NCBI RefSeq assembly: GCF_036373705.1 | Contig: NC_089854.1 | Coordinates: forward strand, 26,338,725-26,402,724 | Reading direction: 5' to 3' | DNA: 64,000 nucleotides | From: Amia ocellicauda | Taxonomy: Eukaryota > Chordata > Actinopteri > Amiiformes > Amiidae | In this document: piece by piece, positions 59,701 to 64,000 of the stretch | Layout: each line of letters begins with the position of its first letter | Position numbering within the stretch: position 1 is the stretch's first letter | Made by a program: the position numbers and the translations under genes | The notes under the pieces: model-generated | The model's input: only the letters and a program-made list of their open reading frames with translations | The model's database searches: none | Told to the model about the DNA's origin: nothing

Positions 59701-62700
59701 GTGCTCTGTGGTGTCCGCAGGTGTAAGGAGGATATCCGCCTTGGGATCAGCAGTCTGCTGGTGTACATCAAGAGCCTGAAGGGCCTGGCGGGTATACGAG
59801 ACGCTGTGTGGGAGCTGCTGACCAGCGACTCCATCAGTCAGCACTGGAGTGCCGTATGTCAGCGGCTGTTAGAGCGTCCCCTGTCCTTCTGGGAGGACTT
59901 CCTGCAGCAGCTCTTCCTCCAGCGCCTACAGGTTAGTGTTTTTTGTGTATGGGAACAACAATGTGATGTACGCTGCTGATGTAGAGCAAAAAACCACTGT
60001 AAGTCTTACATTACAATGCAGGAGCTTCAGTGATCATATGCTACACTTACCTGCCCATCTAACTTCATTAACTCTTAACTCTTTGCTGGTTATGGATTTT
60101 TTTGCATCCTTTCTGTTTGTAGAACACTAAATGTCTTGTTTTTCATACCCCTCCCACCCCCCACCTCCCTGATCTGACAGGCTCTTACTCAAGAAGGGAT
60201 GGAGGGGATCTCGAGCAGCTCCAAACAGCTCCTGGCCTCCTCACTGCGGGAGCTGGAAGGGCAGTCTGTCCCCGGGGGCACCAGCAGGGTGGCACAATTC
60301 GAGGGTGATGTGGCGTCCTTTCTGTGGTCCGAATCCCCCAGTGACCTGCTGAGTGACGCGGCCTGGGTGAGCGTGTCAGGCCGCAGCCCCCTCCTGAAAA
60401 GTGGCCTGTCTATGAAGACCCATGGCCTGACCCCTTGCGTCCAGAGCTTCTGCTCCTCCCTGGACTCCAAGCTCAAGATCAAGTTGGATGACCTGCTCTC
60501 CTACTTGCCCTCCGAGAAAGCCCCCAAAGCATCCCCGGAGCCAGTCGTGGCCTCCTCCTTTGACCGCTACATCGACGCCAGCATGGTTGAGGAGACGCTG
60601 CGAGAGCACTGCGTGACCTGTGTGCGGAACGTCCTGTCCTCTGTCCGCTCAGAGCTGGGGGGTGCCCAGGATAGGCTGCACAGCTCTGGAGGTCAAGGAC
60701 ACGGTCGTCTCACTGCTGTGCTTTTCATGGCCAGGCTCTGTCAGTCCATGGGTGAGCTCTGCCCCAACCTGAAACAGTGTATTCTGGGCAAGCAATGTGG
60801 CCCGGATAACATGACGAGAGAGAGTTCGCGGCAAGGCAGGAAGCTGGGGAAAGGGGGTGGGGCCAAGGCAGTGGAGGTCAGCCCTGCCCGGGCCAGGTGG
60901 GCTGAATTGAAGGAGGAGCTTCTGTCCTGCAGCATGGAAGCCTATCGCATCTGGAGCTCCGCCCTCACCAAGGTTTGTGTCCAATGAAAAGAAAGCAGCT
61001 GTTGCCAACATCTAAGTGATAGGCTTTTCTGTTGTAATTTTAATTATTTCACAGACACTAAAAATAGATCCTAACAGTGTGACAGTAACACAGCGCATGT
61101 GGCTTTTGTTTGTGTGTGTGTGTAGTTGTTTTCTTTCTGTGAAGTGTTATATTGTGTTTCCCCTCAGGCTCTTGTGCACAACTTTGCGGCCACACTGCAT
61201 GCAGACTCTGCAGGCTCCATCTTGGAAACGGCCACCAACTGGGACGAGCTGGAGATCCAGGAGGAGTCCGAGTCGGGGAGCAGCGTCACCTCCAAAATCC
61301 GCCTCCCTGTACAGGTAAGGGCTGGCTCACTGGTTCATGCTTTGTGCTTAAAAAATGCTGGTCTTACAATTCAGTGCTCCTTTTAAGTCAAAATCTTACC
61401 CTTATCACTTACAGTGGGAGTACATAAAAAATATTTGATGTCCAAAGATTGGATGGTACAAATATATTTTATTGAGTGATTCTGAAAAGTATCTTTGTGT
61501 TTTCTCTTGGACTTCAAGAACATCATGTGTATTTTTGTCATTTTAATGAATAAATGTTCAAATTACAAGAGCTCTGTCGGTCAGAGGAACCTAAACGAAG
61601 ACTCCAAATGTATCCCCATTGGTGCCTGTAGGAAGCTGGCAGGAAGTTTCAGTAATGTTGATATTTCTCTGTACAGCCCTCTTGGTATGTCCAGGCTCTG
61701 CTCTTCCACCTGTGCCTGGAGGTGAACAGGGTTGGAGGTCACGCACTGCCAAAGGTCACCCTGCAGGAGCTGCTGAAGAACTGCCTGGATCAGGTGGTCT
61801 GTGAGTACGAGAAGCTGACGCAGAACAAGCACAATAAGGTGAGATGTGAGATCAACATTTAATTATAAGGTCAGTATCTGAACCAATAACATACTTTAAC
61901 TTACTGATAATCTTCAGTACATTGTAGACTTGTAATTCAACAGAGTCTCCCTCATCCATAGTACACATCATTGATAGATAGTCCTGCTACCCAACCTCTG
62001 AAACCTTCCACCACTTCTCCAGGACACTACATTCCCCATGACACAGAACCGGGCCCTGCAGCTGCTGTTTGACTTGCGCTACCTTACCCTGATCCTGAGC
62101 TCGAGGCAGGAGGAGGGCAAGGCCTCCCGCTCCCTGCAGGACCCCAGGTACCCTCACAAACGACAGGCAGATCACAGTCGTTGCCACCTTTACTGTTTCC
62201 CTGAAGTCCCTTTAATCACATCAGCAGCATCTGCACAAACCACATCAAAATCAGTGCTCATTCCTTTACAGAAATATAGTGAATATTGTGAAGTGTAGAG
62301 CTTGCCCCGAACCAAGGAACTTGTATAAAAGACTCCTCTCTCTCTCTTAGGATCCAGCATGTCTGTGACTCCCTGGAGGGCCACATTGACCCTTTCGACC
62401 TGGATGTCTTCACCCCACCGCTCAACGGCAACCTGAACCGCCTTTCCCAGAGGACCTCTGTAAGTATCTCCACACCCGTTTGCCCACTCCCCCACTTAGG
62501 TCTCAGCCTACCTCTAGATTTTCCAGCATTATCTGGTAAAGCGAGAACAATAATTGCTGACAGTCCTTCCTGTGAGTCCTCCCAGTACCTGTGTGCTCAT
62601 ACAGTGTTGTCTGTGGTGCAGGTTCTGCTCGGGCTGCTGACCGGCACAGAGAAGCAGTTTTCCTCTAGGGGTGCCAACGTCAACTCCCAGGAGCCCTACA

Positions 62701-63101
62701 ACATCCTGCCCCTCGCCAGCAACCAGATTCGGTGAGCTGCAAATCAGACTACCACACATCATCAGCAGAGAGTTTTGGAGGGGGGCGTGCCCAGTACAGC
62801 CTGGTGCCCTTCAACCCCTGTCTCTTAATTAATGATGGATCCAGTTTTGGTTGTAGTAAATTCCTCTCTTGGTCTTATTGGCGATTACCACAACTCCTCT
62901 GGCCATGTAGCGATATTTATTCTTATTGTCTTAATTCAGATAAGAATTGCAATGTGCACACTAGCAAGGTGTATCTACCTCACTAACCTGTAGCCCTTTC
63001 TGTTGAATTTCCCCAGGTTCGGACTGCTGCCCCTAAGTATGTCCACCTCCCGAAAATCGGCCAAATCAGCCTCGCGGGGCTCGGACATCAGCAGGTCCCA
63101 G
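56455..63101 (+). CDS. cog1: Conserved oligomeric Golgi complex subunit 1, exons 1-13 (3' end missing)
   Basis: COG1 is a subunit of lobe A of the eight-part COG tether and links it to lobe B through COG8. The complex captures vesicles recycling Golgi enzymes, and loss in humans causes a glycosylation disorder (COG1-CDG). Thirteen coding exons join in frame with GT-AG borders: 56455-56763, 57715-57959, 58146-58327, 58752-58922, 59288-59444, 59721-59931, 60181-60972, 61168-61314, 61677-61838, 62023-62147, 62351-62459, 62622-62731 and 63017-63101. They encode 935 residues, against 980 in human, so one last exon of about 45 codons lies beyond the window. The N-terminal Vps51/COG1 helical region is clear (EEIRGIERRVRGEIEQKKEE, then LRQMVGERYRDLIEAADTIG). 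Further strong matches to human are MAAQIKLLLEIPE, ATQLYLLCCHLHSLL, ESPSDLLSDAAWVSV, SKLKIKLDDLL, LFMARLCQS, DELEIQEESESGSSVTSKIRLP, NRVGGHALPKVTLQE, DPFDLDVFTP and IRFGLLPLSM. Introns are compact (about 0.2-1 kb). No breaks were seen. Confidence 0.97.
57715..57959 (+). CDS. cog1: cog1 exon 2
   Basis: Residues 104-185 (SQRQAQEKF to the start of the Arg in GHFR). Acceptor ctgctcctcag; donor TTCAG|GTACCT, phase 2. Confidence 0.95.
58146..58327 (+). CDS. cog1: cog1 exon 3
   Basis: Residues 185-246 (STILLESKSLL, SPRQALADFLLARKA, LNQPQH). Acceptor gtgcccctag; donor CATG|GTATGT, phase 1. Confidence 0.95.
58752..58922 (+). CDS. cog1: cog1 exon 4
   Basis: Residues 246-303 (GAGIKAQVCSLVELLATTL, LPLSCGLLFSTLETVTG). 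Acceptor cttgtccccag; donor GCAG|GTAGAG, phase 1. Confidence 0.95.
59288..59444 (+). CDS. cog1: cog1 exon 5
   Basis: Residues 303-355 (GKGSKVLHQEMSSGSWFKYL, FQPTLRTLAQPI). Acceptor ttgtcgtgcag; donor ACAC|GTGAGT, phase 2. Confidence 0.95.
59721..59931 (+). CDS. cog1: cog1 exon 6
   Basis: Residues 355-425 (CKEDIRLGISSLLVYIKSLK, GLAGIRDAVWELLT, FWEDFLQQLFLQRLQ). Acceptor gtgtccgcag; donor CAG|GTTAGT, phase 0. Confidence 0.95.
60181..60972 (+). CDS. cog1: cog1 exon 7, 792 bp
   Basis: Residues 426-689, the largest exon (264 codons). It starts ALTQEGMEGISSSSK and ends YRIWSSALTK. Acceptor ctgatctgacag; donor AAG|GTTTGT, phase 0. Confidence 0.95.
61168..61314 (+). CDS. cog1: cog1 exon 8
   Basis: Residues 690-738 (ALVHNFAATLHADSAG to SKIRLPVQ). 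Acceptor gtttcccctcag; donor CAG|GTAAGG, phase 0. Confidence 0.95.
61677..61838 (+). CDS. cog1: cog1 exon 9
   Basis: Residues 739-792 (PSWYVQALLFHLCLEVNRVG, GHALPKVTLQELLKNC). Acceptor tttctctgtacag; donor AAG|GTGAGA, phase 0. Confidence 0.94.
62023..62147 (+). CDS. cog1: cog1 exon 10
   Basis: Residues 793-834 (FPMTQNRALQLLFDLRYLTL). Acceptor ccacttctccag; donor CCCAG|GTACCC, phase 2. Confidence 0.94.
62351..62459 (+). CDS. cog1: cog1 exon 11
   Basis: Residues 834-870 (IQHVCDSLEGHIDPFDLDVF, TPPLNGNLNRLSQRTS). Acceptor tctctctcttag; donor TCT|GTAAGT, phase 0. Confidence 0.94.
62622..62731 (+). CDS. cog1: cog1 exon 12
   Basis: Residues 871-907 (VLLGLLTGTEKQF, NSQEPYNILPLASNQI). Acceptor ctgtggtgcag; donor TTCG|GTGAGC, phase 2. 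Confidence 0.94.
63017..63101 (+). CDS. cog1: cog1 exon 13
   Basis: Residues 907-935 (FGLLPLSMSTSRKSAKSASR, then GSDISRSQ). Acceptor tttccccag; donor CAG|GTCAGT, phase 0. The tail is less like human, as expected for this Ser/Arg-rich linker. Confidence 0.92.
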
Positions 63102-64000
63102 GTCAGTATAGGAGAGGGGGAGTTGGATCAACCTCAGGATTGCTTTGAGGTCATTGGAGAAAGTAGAGAATGTTTTAGCGTGAAATCATTGTCCCCTGTG
63201 TATTCATACAAGAGTCATTCAGTGAGCGATGAGAGCAGGAAGTAGGTAATTGGTAGACCTCAGTGTGATGATGCATACCTAACTAAAAACCACATCTCTC
63301 CATAGTGTATTGGTAAATACTAGTCAGTTCTCTTTTGTCGGTATGACCAGTTCACAGGAGGTTTGCCAATTAAAATATTATCTTTTTCTTGTAAGACTGG
63401 TCCAGGGTGAATCATATTTTTTGAGCCTAAGCAAATTAACGTAGAATACATTTCTTGTTAAATGCTATCTTCCTCTGTGCAGTTTCAGCTGTTTTGAGAG
63501 CTCTAGCAGGTGAGCCCGGGAGCCCTGTGCGTGGGTATCAGTGCCTGGTGTGCGTGTGTTTTGTGTGTTTCATACATTTCTACCTTGAGCCCAGCTTTTC
63601 TTAGCTGACCTCAGATAACTCCTACTTTAAAAACAGCAAAGCACAAATCCTGTGCAAAATAAGATGGATTCATTCTGATTGTTGTTTAACCCAATTTATC
63701 GATGGTTGTATATAACACAGGTGATACTACAAATTATGCTAATGAAGGGATTGGAATGCTGGAAATCTTTGACTAATCTGGTTCTGTGTTTGAGAACATA
63801 AAATGGATCAAAGTGGAATAGTGCTGTGACTGTGTTTTTAGTAAATATTGAATTTTGGACAAAATGTCTTTTAAATGTGACTTGGCAAACAGTTGGAAAT
63901 ATACATCTGTTTTTATGAAGACATTAAGCAGCTCCTCACACAATATTCTTCTTCTTCCGGAGTGAAATGCATGGAGCTTTTTTTCTCTTGCTGGCCAAAT
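63102..64000 (+). other. cog1: cog1 last intron (incomplete)
   Basis: Non-coding to the window edge. The final cog1 exon (human end ..LFKLGWLSSM) is not present here. A gtgcag at about 63477-63482 looks like an acceptor but would reach a stop after four codons in the cog1 frame. Confidence 0.7.

Noticed and set aside
63477..63520. Possible last exon of cog1 after a gtgcag acceptor
   Set aside because: In the cog1 frame it reads FQLF then stop and lacks the conserved C-terminal residues. The true last exon is more likely beyond 64000.
1..64000. tRNA, rRNA, CRISPR arrays, bacterial-style operons
   Set aside because: No cloverleaf-type or rRNA sequence was noticed. The genome is vertebrate, so CRISPR and operon features do not apply, and the spaced repeats seen are microsatellites.

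Overview
This is vertebrate nuclear DNA, almost certainly from a ray-finned fish. The evidence is multi-exon genes with GT-AG introns, long AT-rich non-coding stretches, fish-type Tc1/mariner elements, a hAT element with an 8-bp target duplication, and SINE/LINE tails of the 'cgccctggataagggcg' kind common in fish. The proteins are close to their human counterparts. No sign of a genome-duplication copy can be judged from one locus. I lean to a slowly evolving, perhaps non-teleost lineage, but the window alone does not settle this.

Layout. 1-1021: 3' part of a decayed DD34E Tc1 element. 5474-6636: a non-autonomous hAT element. Minus strand, 21.6 to 17.2 kb: the 5' end of slc39a11 (ZIP11 zinc transporter), with a candidate GC-box/CCAAT promoter and non-coding exon 1 near 21.5 kb, the first coding exon at 19298-19405 and a 39-bp exon at 17254-17292. 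The next intron runs off the left edge. 28095-29138 (+): an intact single-exon somatostatin-receptor-like GPCR. 38.2-38.8 kb: a LINE remnant, next to an apparently complete DD36E Tc1/mariner element (38867-40091) with an open transposase and perfect 31-bp terminal inverted repeats. 43.6-44.3 kb: candidate sstr2 promoter with two palindromic cAMP-response elements in a tandem duplication, and a candidate 5' UTR exon. 47805-48920 (+): sstr2. 56455-63101 (+): 13 of about 14 coding exons of cog1.

The order slc39a11 - sstr2 - cog1 is that of human 17q24-q25, so this is the ancestral vertebrate sstr2 locus. The unusual item is the extra receptor between slc39a11 and sstr2. It belongs to the SSTR2/3/5 group by its transmembrane-3 signature and keeps every peptide-pocket residue I checked. 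It has lost the family signature in TM7 (the sodium-site Asn is Trp), the basic third intracellular loop and the Thr-rich arrestin-recruiting tail. I read it as a tandem paralog that probably still binds somatostatin-type peptides but signals or desensitises differently. This is the best candidate for something undescribed here.

The genes do not form an operon. Their link is conserved synteny: a Golgi tether subunit, a Golgi/plasma-membrane zinc transporter and two peptide receptors. Most of the window (more than 85%) is intron or intergenic DNA with microsatellites, decayed transposons and some less AT-rich blocks that could be conserved regulatory elements.
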